64,000 nt of DNA from a virus, in the IMG/VR virus record IMGVR_UViG_3300033273_000460, positions 1 through 64,000 of that record; one strand, 5' to 3'. Within the stretch, counting starts at the first letter, position 1; every line of letters starts with the position of its first letter. Under the pieces are notes generated by a model. The model did no database searches. It saw only the letters and a program-made list of their open reading frames with translations, and was not told the DNA's origin. This document shows, piece by piece, positions 1-8,448 of this stretch. The translations under genes and the position numbers were made by a program.

Positions 1-114
1 GAAGCGCATGAATGCATGCTCCCATCCACTGCGGTAGCGTGGCTTTTTGATTCCTGCATACTTCTCTGGATTGGCCATTTCGTACAAGCCATTAGCCCAC
101 TTACCTCTTGCCAT
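1..114 (-). CDS. 4: gp4-like head completion protein, N-terminal 38 codons (cut by window start)
   Basis: An open frame starts at the ATG at 114-112 and runs off the left edge. The visible N-terminus contains the NPEKYAG and YRSGWE blocks typical of T4 gp4 and marine-phage homologues (NPEKYxGDP...YRSxWE), the head-completion protein that finishes the packaged capsid before tail joining. Its ATG overlaps the TAA stop of the preceding gene (TAATG), so the two are probably translationally coupled. Only the N-terminus is seen; the call rests on these two short blocks and on the virion-gene context. Confidence 0.72.
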   Translation of the reverse strand, partial: MARGKWANGLYEMANPEKYAGIKKPRYRSGWEHAFMRF

Positions 115-485
115 TATACTCTTATCTGTCGTTGTGTATTTGAACTAGGCTGTAGGTTTTTACTAAATCCTAACAGTCCATTACCTGTCCTGCTTAGATT
201 TAAAAATGCTGTGATACTGTTTTGCAAATTGCTAGATTCAAACTGTGTTATAATATCTTGTGGAAATACCTTTAGTTCATAACAAGTTACAAGCACTGCA
301 CTGGTCAAAGCACTTGCTGCTTCTAGATTGTTGTTTGTGCGTTGTAGAAAAAATGCTTTTACAAGGTCATACTGTGCAGGGTCTATGGTGATTTCTGTTT
401 TAAAATAATCCGCAAAGTACTCGTTAATTCGTAGATCCACGTCGTCTCTAACATCAGTGATTGGAAGATTGATTGTTTGTGCCAT
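114..485 (-). CDS. small virion structural protein of marine T4-like phages
   Basis: A 123-residue protein with the opening INLPITDVRDDVDLRINEYF, followed by a mixed alpha-helical body and a polar tail. I recognise the style of a conserved small structural protein of marine T4-like phages but cannot assign a T4 gene name. The start ATG at 485 has a good Shine-Dalgarno sequence (AGAGGA, 6-7 nt upstream). It lies in the gp18-gp19-tube-like-gp4 transcription unit and overlaps gp4 by one base, which suggests a role in the tail or head-tail joint. It has no membrane segment, signal peptide or enzymatic motif. Confidence 0.6.
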   Translation of the reverse strand: MAQTINLPITDVRDDVDLRINEYFADYFKTEITIDPAQYDLVKAFFLQRTNNNLEAASALTSAVLVTCYELKVFPQDIITQFESSNLQNSITAFLNLSRTGNGLLGFSKNLQPSSNTQRQIRV

Positions 486-510
486 TGCAAATCCTCTAAA
501 TTACTTATCA

Positions 511-1989
511 TTAAATTTCTACAGAAATTGTATTTGCAAGATTTTGACTTTGTGTTTTTGGACTAACGCCAACATTAGGATCCACTGTAACCCCACTTTT
601 GTTTTGCCAACTTGATAGTGCATTTGGTCCATTAAGGTTGGTATACTGTTGTGTTGTAGTGTTTAACTCTTTGCGTTTGGCTGCAGTTTGTTCTGCAGTC
701 AACGGCGATACACCACTTGCCGCCTCATTGAGACTATTTTGTATTGAGGTTATTCTATTCTCTAATTGAAGATTTTTGATAGAAAGATTTGCATTGTTTG
801 TAACAGGCATTGGATTGGCTTTACTAACGTAGGTGTCACTTATCTTACGCGGATGAGCAGCACTGTTATAATTTGTAGGTTGTACAGTAGTGCTGCCAAT
901 GTCAACATCTACTGTTTGTTGGCCTGTATATGTGTTGTTGCCTATCACAATGTTGTTACTTTTCACAATCTGCGGAGTGTTTACACTTGGGTTGTCATTT
1001 TCTACACTTGGTAAACTTCGCAGTACCTCTAAAGGATCTTGTCCTTCTTTGATTTTAATTGCACTAGTTACCAATGGTGTTACTTCGTTGTATAAACTTG
1101 TTGTGCCTAAACTTTCATTTATTTTGCCAATCAGTTGATCACTACCGCCAGGCACAATACGATTAACTTTGTCTATTGTTGTACCAATTGCTCTAAAGAT
1201 ACTGTTCTGGTTTAACAAATTGCCAAATGGTCCTGCAAACACTGAATCTGGTCTGATGTTACCTAATGGACTTGGAGTTGTATCGTAGTGTAAGTTGTTA
1301 ACAAATGTTTTTGGATTGAGATCACTCACTGTACCACTACCATACAACGCAGTTTCGTATTTGACTGTCATAGTGTGTTCCATAGGAGTGAACTCGCCAG
1401 CAGTGTGAGTGCCATGTTGAAATGCACTTATGATAGGATTAACAAGAGTATACTCACTAAATTTTCCATCCTGTAACGAATAGATTTGTATATTGCTAAA
1501 AAATTTTGTATTACCATTTGCATAACCAAATGCACTTGCAGTTCTTTCTGTGTATCTGTCACGCACTTGGAAATCATTTGTAGTATATGTACTGTCTAGG
1601 TAATAGTGTGTCATGTAGTTGTACCACATTTTTAATACCAGTTCTTGCGCATCATCATGAAATAGTATTTGGGTATCGCTATACTCTATTTTGTGTTGAC
1701 TGTACACACGCTTGTTGTATTGATTATGATCTTGTACATCAATAGTATAACTTGGCAATTGTACACTTTTTACCAACAGAGGCAATTCAATTTTATCTTC
1801 GTTGGTAAATTTATTTGCAACATCTGGTGCAAAGTTAAAAACACAAAGGTATAGTGCCGATAAGCGAGGATGAAGTGCATAAGCATTTGCACGAAAAGTA
1901 CGAGACGCATGGTCGTAGTCTCGCAAATAATTGTTATCACTACTACCTATAGGTTTAAGGAAATTGTTGATGTTAGAAGTAAGAGCCAC
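511..1989 (-). CDS. tail-tube-fold structural protein, possible baseplate tail-tube initiator (gp54-like)
   Basis: 492 residues starting at a GTG (1989-1987) preceded by AGGGA. The N-terminal half (about residues 40-230) has the features of the gp19/gp54 tube superfamily: LPLLVKSVQLPSY, then NQYNKRVY, IEYSDTQILFHDD and a WYNYM helix. The C-terminal half is a low-complexity, Asn/Thr-rich tail. It lies 15 nt downstream of gp19, so it probably belongs to the tube, either as the initiator joining tube and baseplate (role of T4 gp54) or as an adaptor. T4 gp54 is only about 320 aa, so the long tail is an addition. The family is reasonably supported; the exact T4 equivalence is inferred. Confidence 0.55.
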   Translation of the reverse strand: MALTSNINNFLKPIGSSDNNYLRDYDHASRTFRANAYALHPRLSALYLCVFNFAPDVANKFTNEDKIELPLLVKSVQLPSYTIDVQDHNQYNKRVYSQHKIEYSDTQILFHDDAQELVLKMWYNYMTHYYLDSTYTTNDFQVRDRYTERTASAFGYANGNTKFFSNIQIYSLQDGKFSEYTLVNPIISAFQHGTHTAGEFTPMEHTMTVKYETALYGSGTVSDLNPKTFVNNLHYDTTPSPLGNIRPDSVFAGPFGNLLNQNSIFRAIGTTIDKVNRIVPGGSDQLIGKINESLGTTSLYNEVTPLVTSAIKIKEGQDPLEVLRSLPSVENDNPSVNTPQIVKSNNIVIGNNTYTGQQTVDVDIGSTTVQPTNYNSAAHPRKISDTYVSKANPMPVTNNANLSIKNLQLENRITSIQNSLNEAASGVSPLTAEQTAAKRKELNTTTQQYTNLNGPNALSSWQNKSGVTVDPNVGVSPKTQSQNLANTISVEI

Positions 1990-2004
1990 CTGCTTATGTC
2001 CCTA

Positions 2005-2622
2005 TTAGCCGGTGATTGTTACGCCGGTTCCTCGTGTTACGCTTGCACCAACACCAGTACCAATTGGTGTTTGTATAGCGTTATCAAATCTTACTGTAAG
2101 TGCAATAGTTGCTGGATCATTTGTACTATAGTTCAAATCACCATAGTTAACACCTGATAACAAACAACCGTACATTTCCCATGTTTCTAAAACAGTAGGT
2201 GTACTTGCACCGTTACCACCGTCTAAGATATCAAACTTTGTGATAAATTTGTAGTCAATACCTGAACTTGCTGATGCTTGTTCCATGAAGTCAAATTGCT
2301 TTTGAAGTTGCTCGCCTACAAGTCTTGCAACATTACCGTTTACGTCATCACGCAAGTTAACAGTCATATCACTCCATGTGTGCTTACCAACCAATTTCAC
2401 TGTACTATTATATACAGGAATTTCAATTGCTTCAAATGTAACATCTGGACGTGTTATGTCTATAATTTGTTTTGTCATTTCTGTCCTAGGTGTAGATATA
2501 CCAAAGTTATCAAATACCGCACGGAAGCGATATTTAAGTTTTGGCATCAACAAACCTTGGCTGCTGGCGCTCTGGTCACTATCTAGTGGGACTGTAAATT
2601 TACTAAGTGATGATACTGACAT
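2005..2622 (-). CDS. 19: tail tube protein gp19
   Basis: 205 residues starting at the ATG at 2622 with AGGAGA seven bases upstream; a TTG one codon earlier is less likely. It is the expected size for the T4-type major tube protein, hexamers of which form the inner tail tube. Visible family features are PKLKYRFRAVFDNFG at the N-terminus, a central block ending in the VKLVGKHTWSDMTVNLRDD beta strands, and a VLETWEMYGCLLSGVNYGDL block. It follows gp18 in the same direction, as in T4, but here a terminator and its own late promoter separate the two. Confidence 0.92.
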   Translation of the reverse strand: MSVSSLSKFTVPLDSDQSASSQGLLMPKLKYRFRAVFDNFGISTPRTEMTKQIIDITRPDVTFEAIEIPVYNSTVKLVGKHTWSDMTVNLRDDVNGNVARLVGEQLQKQFDFMEQASASSGIDYKFITKFDILDGGNGASTPTVLETWEMYGCLLSGVNYGDLNYSTNDPATIALTVRFDNAIQTPIGTGVGASVTRGTGVTITG

Positions 2623-2649
2623 CAATCAATCTCCTTATTTCCTATAAAC

Positions 2650-2657
2650 TATTTATC
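2650..2657 (-). promoter_or_regulatory. late promoter octamer GATAAATA for gp19
   Basis: On the minus strand the octamer reads GATAAATA, one base from the T4 late consensus TATAAATA. It lies about 28 nt upstream of the gp19 ATG and just downstream of the gp18 terminator. It belongs to the recurring NATAAATA set in this window, matching the gp55-type late sigma factor encoded at 46104-46919. Confidence 0.7.
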
Positions 2658-2706
2658 GTAATATGACTACAAAAAAATAGGGGGTAATACTAAGATCATA
2701 AAAAAA

Positions 2707-2723
2707 GAGGGGTAAAGCCCCTC
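2707..2723 (-). terminator. rho-independent terminator after gp18
   Basis: A perfect six-pair stem GAGGGG/CCCCTC with a five-base loop, flanked by A and T runs on both sides, so on the minus strand it ends in a T run. It lies 24 nt past the gp18 stop and ahead of the gp19 promoter, separating very high sheath expression from the downstream genes. Confidence 0.8.
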
Positions 2724-2747
2724 TTTTTAAGTGTGTTATGACTTGGT

Positions 2748-5700
2748 TTACACTGTCTGAGCTGCTGCAACATTACCTGCTGCAATCTCACCTGTATTCT
2801 TAAGTCTGATTGGAATAAAGATGAATTCTGCTGCTTTGACAGGCTCGATAGCAATATCAACATAAAGTTCATTTCTATCAATTCTATCATTTGTGTTGTT
2901 TGTTTCGTCACAAACAACCAAGTAATCAAATACGCCACGCTTTGCAACTAGATCGTTAAGAATGCCTTCAATGCCTTCTTTAAGTTCGTCTCTTGTGATC
3001 TTGTCGTTTGGTTCAAACACAAAGTTTACTGCAAAATCTTGTAGTGTCTTGCGTAGGTAACCAACAAGTCTTGAAACGTTAATACGATCCAATGCACTTG
3101 TACTTGCTGCTCTAGTTTTGTTACCATAGTTCATCAAGCCATAGCCATTAATGAATGTCATTGGATTGATTCTGTTGCTATACAGTGTATCACGAACACC
3201 TTCGGTGATGTTGTCTACAACAAATTCACCTGTTGCGCTGTTAACGTAACCAATACTTGTAACGTTATCTAGTAGACCTCGTCTTGTGCCAGCTGGTGCG
3301 AACCATGGGAACGATTGATCGTCACTGCGGATGATTGTTCTCAAAGCTGCGTGTGAACTTGGAACTGCAACATTGTTGCCACTCAAATCATTTGTTCTAC
3401 CACTTGGATAGAACACTGCAGCATATGGGTCACTTGTAACTAGTCCGTCTTCACCATCAACTACTGCACTGTTGGCATTAGTTGCCCAGTTTTGTATTGC
3501 AGTTGAACCACTTGCAAGTCTCATTGGACTATCACCAACAATAAATGCTGTGTTGCGTCTGTCGTTGTTTAGTGACACCATGTTGCTGATCAGTTCTGGA
3601 TAACCTGGTGCAGCAATTAAGTTAAATGAACGGCTGTCTTCACGTAGGTCTGTGCTCGAATCGATAGCTGTCTTCATTGCACCTACAATAATTTGACGCA
3701 CAGCCTTACGACCCATATATGGACTACCATCATCTTTGTTGCCACTTACTGTAACCCATGCATCCTTCTCTGTTGGAAGTGTTGGGTAAAGTGTTGTGTC
3801 GCTAAAGTTTGTTCTGCTAAAGTAGTTACTACGGAACTGTTTAACATTATATGAACTACGACGTGTGTTGAACAACAACATACCACGTGGGTAGATTGCT
3901 GGATCTGGACGATCAATATCAACTGTATCGCTTGTTAGTAGTGATGCAATAGTTGGGACTGTACCTGTAACAACATCTGTTGTGGTATCACCCATGTAAC
4001 GTGCATCTGCAAACAAGATACCATCTTCTGTGGTTTGATCAGTGTTGTCAATTAACACCCATTGATTTTCACCACTCACTGTTTCGTAGCGATAAATTTT
4101 TGGATAGTTGTCCAAGTCGCTTGTATCAATCCAAAGATCACCAACAACTAGTGCAGTTTCGTCACTTTGTTGTGTTGGTTCTGTTGTGCTAAAGATTGGT
4201 CCTGCTGGACTTGTATTAGCTAGGTTAAAGCCACGTGCGTCATTGGTTACGTTTTGATAACCTTTCCAAGTACTACCATCATGAATCATGATGTCTGCTT
4301 CAAATCCACTGTGATACCAACGCTGTAGGTTGACTGGATCTGCGTCTGGTGAACTTGAACTTGCTGTGTATGTTGGAGCAACCCAGTTACTTAAAATTAA
4401 GTTACTGTCATTGCCTGCACGAATTTGTCCACTAGCAAGTGCTGTATTAAAACCTGCATCAGCAATTGGTGTACCGCTTGTGTCTTTAAGCACAATAACA
4501 CCGCCTAAGCTGTGGGTAATAACAAGGTAACCATCGCTGTTTACACTAGCACTTACATTGCTTACATTAGCACCATTGATAACACTTGCTAAGTCTGCAA
4601 GTGTTGTGCCGCTTGTTGAAACTGTTACTGCAGTTGAAAGTGTTGTGCTATTTGCAACACTGGCTTGAATTGTAAATGTTTCACTGCTAGTGATTGGATT
4701 TGCATCATTGACTTGGCCAGTAACAATTGTATCACCAGAAGCATATCTACGGAACAACTTGTAAGTTGCTGTATCATTTTCTGTTACATCATATTGTACA
4801 TAATATGTGCCAACAGCAATATTTTGGCCTCCTACAGAATCAAGATTCTTTAGTGCAGTTTGATCGTTTTCGTAAAGTGGAGCACTTACAGCTTCAAACT
4901 CTGCTGTTGTGCTGTTGTAAACACTTACATCAAATAGTGCACCTAAGTTGCTTGAAGTTGTTTTGATCCATACACTACCACTTGGACGTGGTGTTGTGTC
5001 TGTTGACTTCCACTGTGGTACAGTGTAGTGTGGATCTTGTGCAAGTAGAGGACATGCATATGTGCCTGCTGTTAAGCCTGTGTCAGTTAAGATTGTACCA
5101 CTTTCGTTAGCAAGGATGATCTTGCCATCTGTGGTTGAGTTGCTTTGCGCTGAACTTGTAGCATAAATTTCAATCTTGTTGTTCTTAACACCTGCAGTAA
5201 CACCTGTAATTGCTGCAGTGTTAATGCTTGATGCAAGAGCACTTACAGTTGTACCGCTGAGTGTAACAGTTCTACCGTTGATAAGAATTCTGTCGCCATT
5301 AGTTAGTGTTGGACTTGCTGTTGTACTTTCAATTGTTGGCCAGCTGGTCTGCCATGAGCTGCCACCAACTAATACCCATGCATTGTCACGATTTTTGTAA
5401 TATACAGGATTTGAAGTATTTGTTGTAACCACAGCATAGTCACCTATAGCACCAATGCTTGTAAGTGGCACGCCGCCTACTAAATCACTAGTACTGGTAA
5501 TAACTGTTGGAATCTTATTAGTAAATGCGCCTGTGCTTGCAGAGAACTGGAAAATGCCCCAGCGTGTGTCTGTGCCTACATCCATCCAAATAGTGCCGTT
5601 GCTTGGTGCACCAGATGGACGACTTGCACTTGGTGCAAGTTCACCAAGGTCAACATCTGCACGGAGCACATATGCTCTGTTGCTGATTCCCAAAATGCTG

Positions 5701-5993
5701 TATGCTGCTAGTAATCCATATTCATTCAACTCATAACCGTGAATTGGTGTGCCTGCTGCACTGTTGTAAAAACTTGGATTACCAAATGTTTCTGTTAGTT
5801 CACGCTGGCTACTTACTAGGAATGTGTTACCAGCGTTTGCCGCTGTTGTGCCTGTAGCAGTACCAGAACCTGAACCTTTTGTTTTGTCTTGTGCTGTAGC
5901 AACTATAATTGCAGGAACACTGCCCTGCTGAGCAGCAACATATTGACTTTCGTCTGTTACTGTTACTTCAACACCTGCTGAAATCAATGCCAT
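2748..5993 (-). CDS. 18: contractile tail sheath protein gp18
   Basis: 1081 residues from the ATG at 5993, preceded by AGAGGA; the upstream TTG is rejected. The N-terminus (LISAGVEVTVTDESQY) and the C-terminal third are typical of phage tail sheaths: NGYGLMNYG, RINVSRLVGYLRKTL, FEPND and a final IAIEPVKAAEFIFIPIRL strand. Subunits polymerise around the gp19 tube and contract at infection. T4 gp18 is 659 aa. The excess is inserted surface domains, including two related beta-rich units at about residues 225-315 and 430-520, each with an SGTTvsaLASSIN-type block. It has its own late promoter at 6033 and a terminator at 2707. Confidence 0.95.
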   Translation of the reverse strand: MALISAGVEVTVTDESQYVAAQQGSVPAIIVATAQDKTKGSGSGTATGTTAANAGNTFLVSSQRELTETFGNPSFYNSAAGTPIHGYELNEYGLLAAYSILGISNRAYVLRADVDLGELAPSASRPSGAPSNGTIWMDVGTDTRWGIFQFSASTGAFTNKIPTVITSTSDLVGGVPLTSIGAIGDYAVVTTNTSNPVYYKNRDNAWVLVGGSSWQTSWPTIESTTASPTLTNGDRILINGRTVTLSGTTVSALASSINTAAITGVTAGVKNNKIEIYATSSAQSNSTTDGKIILANESGTILTDTGLTAGTYACPLLAQDPHYTVPQWKSTDTTPRPSGSVWIKTTSSNLGALFDVSVYNSTTAEFEAVSAPLYENDQTALKNLDSVGGQNIAVGTYYVQYDVTENDTATYKLFRRYASGDTIVTGQVNDANPITSSETFTIQASVANSTTLSTAVTVSTSGTTLADLASVINGANVSNVSASVNSDGYLVITHSLGGVIVLKDTSGTPIADAGFNTALASGQIRAGNDSNLILSNWVAPTYTASSSSPDADPVNLQRWYHSGFEADIMIHDGSTWKGYQNVTNDARGFNLANTSPAGPIFSTTEPTQQSDETALVVGDLWIDTSDLDNYPKIYRYETVSGENQWVLIDNTDQTTEDGILFADARYMGDTTTDVVTGTVPTIASLLTSDTVDIDRPDPAIYPRGMLLFNTRRSSYNVKQFRSNYFSRTNFSDTTLYPTLPTEKDAWVTVSGNKDDGSPYMGRKAVRQIIVGAMKTAIDSSTDLREDSRSFNLIAAPGYPELISNMVSLNNDRRNTAFIVGDSPMRLASGSTAIQNWATNANSAVVDGEDGLVTSDPYAAVFYPSGRTNDLSGNNVAVPSSHAALRTIIRSDDQSFPWFAPAGTRRGLLDNVTSIGYVNSATGEFVVDNITEGVRDTLYSNRINPMTFINGYGLMNYGNKTRAASTSALDRINVSRLVGYLRKTLQDFAVNFVFEPNDKITRDELKEGIEGILNDLVAKRGVFDYLVVCDETNNTNDRIDRNELYVDIAIEPVKAAEFIFIPIRLKNTGEIAAGNVAAAQTV

Positions 5994-6032
5994 GTTCAAA
6001 TCCTCTCAGAGTTAGGTATTATTCTATTATAT

Positions 6033-6040
6033 TATTTATC
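6033..6040 (-). promoter_or_regulatory. late promoter octamer GATAAATA for gp18
   Basis: Minus-strand GATAAATA about 40 nt upstream of the gp18 ATG, matching the window's late-promoter consensus. No other gene on this strand lies between it and gp18. Confidence 0.7.
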
Positions 6041-6098
6041 GTATAGCACCAAAAACAACATAAAATCGTGTTTACCTTTAAAGGTGTGTAAATAAAGC

Positions 6099-6431
6099 AT
6101 GCAGCGACCCATGTGTGAACAATGTGGACAACGTCCTAAAGCAGTAAATTACTACAAAGGTGGTAAAGTTTACTTTAGGAAGAAGTGCGAACAGTGTATG
6201 AAAATACACAAACCTGTCAAACCTCTTTGGGTAGATAGCGGGTACAAACTCAAACGAGTATGCGAAGCATGTAACTTCAAACCTGTGATGAGATCACAAG
6301 TTACAGTATTTTATATAGATGGAAATTTAAATAATGTTTCTGCTAAAAATCTAAAAACTGTGTGTTTGAATTGTAACGCAGAACTTATTAAAACCGGCTG
6401 GGCAAGAGGAGATTTAACACCTGATGTTTGA
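6099..6431 (+). CDS. Cys-rich HNH-fold-like zinc protein, catalytic histidines absent
   Basis: 110 residues with four CxxC pairs (Cys 6/9, 30/33, 55/58, 89/92), enough for two structural zinc sites. Residues 55-93 follow the layout of an HNH endonuclease of the CxxC...DGNxxNN...NLxxxCxxC type, with an IDGNLNN core at 73-79. The His residues expected just before this core are Phe-Tyr, and the one after the last Cys pair is missing. It is therefore probably a binding module rather than a nuclease. It is a lone plus-strand gene between minus operons. A 12-base palindrome ACCTTTAAAGGT (6074-6085) precedes it, and its 3' end overlaps the convergent gp1 gene by 44 nt. Function unknown. Confidence 0.7.
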   Translation: MQRPMCEQCGQRPKAVNYYKGGKVYFRKKCEQCMKIHKPVKPLWVDSGYKLKRVCEACNFKPVMRSQVTVFYIDGNLNNVSAKNLKTVCLNCNAELIKTGWARGDLTPDV

Positions 6432-6984
6432 GATCTTTGATAGTACCGTCATTTTGTAGTACATGATCTTTTGTGGTCTTTACCCAACGCCATTCACTGG
6501 GATGAATATGTGTTGGCTCAATGCCTGTAGTTTCGTATTGTATTAGCCACTCAGGATCGCTGCTGCGCCTAACTTCCCAAACTTCTCCGCCTATGCTACG
6601 GATCATGTGTATTTCATTTTCAAAACGCACATCGGGTATTACAAAATTTTGTTCAGGATTGTCTAGTATAACCTTTTTAATTAGGCTTACCCAGACTCCA
6701 TCATAGAAGCCATTACGCATACAATCAGTACCAAACAACTGTAGCACCAAACGAGGTGTAACTTCAGATCCTATTTCGGCACTCCAAAAGTCGTCACGTT
6801 GTTCTCGCCATGCTCGAGATTCATCTGTATCTCCTTCTAACATGGCTCTATCCCAACCAAAGATTGTGCTTACACCGTCTTTGAGCTTGTCAGCAAAACT
6901 TACTTTTTTAAAGCCTTGTTCTACTAGGATGTCTGCTACTGTGCCTTTGCCACTGCCAATTAGTCCACATATTCCTACTATCAT
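6388..6984 (-). CDS. 1: deoxynucleoside monophosphate kinase (gp1-like)
   Basis: 198 residues with an N-terminal P-loop GLIGSGKGT (residues 7-15) and the T4 gp1 / dNMP-kinase layout: VSFADKLKD, FGWDRAMLEG, PRLVLQLFGTDCMR, then VIPDVRFENE. The enzyme phosphorylates dNMPs to dNDPs for phage DNA synthesis in the cytoplasm. Its ATG overlaps the TGA of the upstream SGNH gene (ATGA), and its 3' end overlaps the convergent zinc protein. Together with that SGNH gene and the neck gene it forms a unit starting at the promoter at 8440, so a nucleotide-metabolism gene is placed under late control. Confidence 0.88.
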   Translation of the reverse strand: MIVGICGLIGSGKGTVADILVEQGFKKVSFADKLKDGVSTIFGWDRAMLEGDTDESRAWREQRDDFWSAEIGSEVTPRLVLQLFGTDCMRNGFYDGVWVSLIKKVILDNPEQNFVIPDVRFENEIHMIRSIGGEVWEVRRSSDPEWLIQYETTGIEPTHIHPSEWRWVKTTKDHVLQNDGTIKDLKHQVLNLLLPSRF

Positions 6985-7658
6985 AGATATTTCTTAACCT
7001 CTTCTGCCCAAGCCTTTTGTCCAGGGTATGTTAGATGAAAACCATCTTCTTGCATACAATTGTGTTCTATACCAAACTCAAATGGTGTCACAGGTATATA
7101 ATTTGTTTTGTCTAACGCATCCCAATAGACGGTATCTTCGCAAACACCTAACAAATAGTTATGTTCGTTTGACTCAAGTACATTATATATAAATGTATAT
7201 TTGAAGTCAATTTTTTGTGCTGTAAGAAAGTTAACAAAAGACAACACATGATACATGTTCAGTTGACTAAAATAATCTTTGTCCTCTGCAGTATATTGCT
7301 GTTTAAAAAGTTGTTTGTAAGGTTGCTGTAAACTGTTCCATTTACCTAGCACACCCCCACTTTGTATCAAATGCACACTTCCAATTGGCCCTTGATCGTA
7401 TCCAATTGGAAAACTAAAATAATAGTTGTAAGGTAAATTGTTATTTGGTACTGGAATACTACAACGATCAATGCCTGTAAACATAACAAACACGTTGTCA
7501 AATTCTAAATTATTTAATAATGCATGTACACCAGTGCGAGCAATCCATTCGTTATCAACTCCGCCTTTGGCATACACCTTATAGTCATCAAAAAGTGTAT
7601 CATGCCAACAGGCCTGATCTACATCAGTGTAACTGCATCCAAGTATGAGTGTTGTCAT
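6981..7658 (-). CDS. SGNH-hydrolase-like protein
   Basis: 225 residues. The start LILGCSYTD places a candidate nucleophile Ser9 in a GxSxxD-like block I, and the C-terminal DGFHLTYPGQ supplies Asp205 and His208 as a block V dyad, with FTGIDR in between. This is the skeleton of SGNH/GDSL esterases and acyl-hydrolases. The substrate is unknown; deacylation of a host or virion glycan is an inference. It sits between the neck gene and gp1 with zero or overlapping spacing (ATG directly after a TAA, own TGA in ATGA), so it is co-expressed with virion genes. A second SGNH-like protein lies at 44393-45061. Confidence 0.65.
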   Translation of the reverse strand: MTTLILGCSYTDVDQACWHDTLFDDYKVYAKGGVDNEWIARTGVHALLNNLEFDNVFVMFTGIDRCSIPVPNNNLPYNYYFSFPIGYDQGPIGSVHLIQSGGVLGKWNSLQQPYKQLFKQQYTAEDKDYFSQLNMYHVLSFVNFLTAQKIDFKYTFIYNVLESNEHNYLLGVCEDTVYWDALDKTNYIPVTPFEFGIEHNCMQEDGFHLTYPGQKAWAEEVKKYL

Positions 7659-8417
7659 TTATCCTATTACAAATGACAGTGGGTCAGAACCGTCAACGTA
7701 GTTTTTAAGCTCCTCGTCTAGAGCCTGCATTTCAGTTTGTGCTTCTGATTTAAGTGTATCGCCATTTAGTGTTGTACCACCTTGCGGTCCTGCAATGGTA
7801 GCAAACTTTGATCTTGCTTCACCTAATGTGAACTTTGCAAGAGAAAGAGCATAATCCTGTATCCAAGGTTGTGCTTGTCTGTCTTGCAACAACTGTGTGT
7901 CTGGCTTGACATTGTATACCCAAAGAATAACTTTTTCACCGGTTGCGTTAAACTTGCGCAACAGTGTAAGCACTTTGGTCACAGGGTTGTATTCAAAGTT
8001 TATGAATCCACCAAACATTCTAGCACTAAGTTCTTGGTATTGATAAAACATTTCGTATGTGGCTTGTCCGCCCACACGACCTGCTTGTATAAGATATGTG
8101 TTCACATAGGCTGCTTCAAATGGCTCAAACTGTGTAGCATTGTCTGCGTTACTACCACCAACAGCTCTACGAAACACTTGACGTACATCCTCTATCTCTG
8201 CTGGTAACACATACTCCTGTTGATTCTCAACAATTTCTAAGAACACATAGGAACTTTCAACACTGTTACCAGCACGTTGGCGATAGCGACGTAGACTTTG
8301 ATTGATACACATGTCATAGTGTGCAGGATCAAGTTCCACATCAACCATATCTCCACCTAAGCGGAAATAGATATAATCTCTTATGTCATTTTTGAGTGTG
8401 GTAACGTCTACAGCCAT
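7659..8417 (-). CDS. 13: neck/virion structural protein, gp13-like
   Basis: 252 residues. It opens with TLKNDIRDYIYFRLGGDMVDVELDPAHY, split over a helix and strand, then an RRYRQRAGN helix, a FRRAVGG block, RMFGGFINF, and the late blocks QPWIQDYALSLAKFTLGEARSKFA and GPQGGTTLNG. These resemble the neck protein annotated as gp13 in marine T4-like phages, which with gp14 closes the filled head and receives the tail. It is first in the operon served by the late promoter at 8440. gp14 and gp15 follow on the opposite strand at 10483, so the T4 13-14-15 order is broken by an inversion and insertions. The structural role is firm; the gp13 name is moderately supported. Confidence 0.65.
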   Translation of the reverse strand: MAVDVTTLKNDIRDYIYFRLGGDMVDVELDPAHYDMCINQSLRRYRQRAGNSVESSYVFLEIVENQQEYVLPAEIEDVRQVFRRAVGGSNADNATQFEPFEAAYVNTYLIQAGRVGGQATYEMFYQYQELSARMFGGFINFEYNPVTKVLTLLRKFNATGEKVILWVYNVKPDTQLLQDRQAQPWIQDYALSLAKFTLGEARSKFATIAGPQGGTTLNGDTLKSEAQTEMQALDEELKNYVDGSDPLSFVIG

Positions 8418-8439
8418 AGTGATTCCTTGTACGATATAT

Positions 8440-8447
8440 TATTTATC
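8440..8447 (-). promoter_or_regulatory. late promoter octamer GATAAATA for the gp13-like operon
   Basis: Minus-strand GATAAATA 23 nt upstream of the ATG at 8417. It lies immediately beyond the stop of the gene at 8449, and the last T of the reverse octamer is within two bases of that stop codon. Confidence 0.68.
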
Positions 8448-8448
8448 G

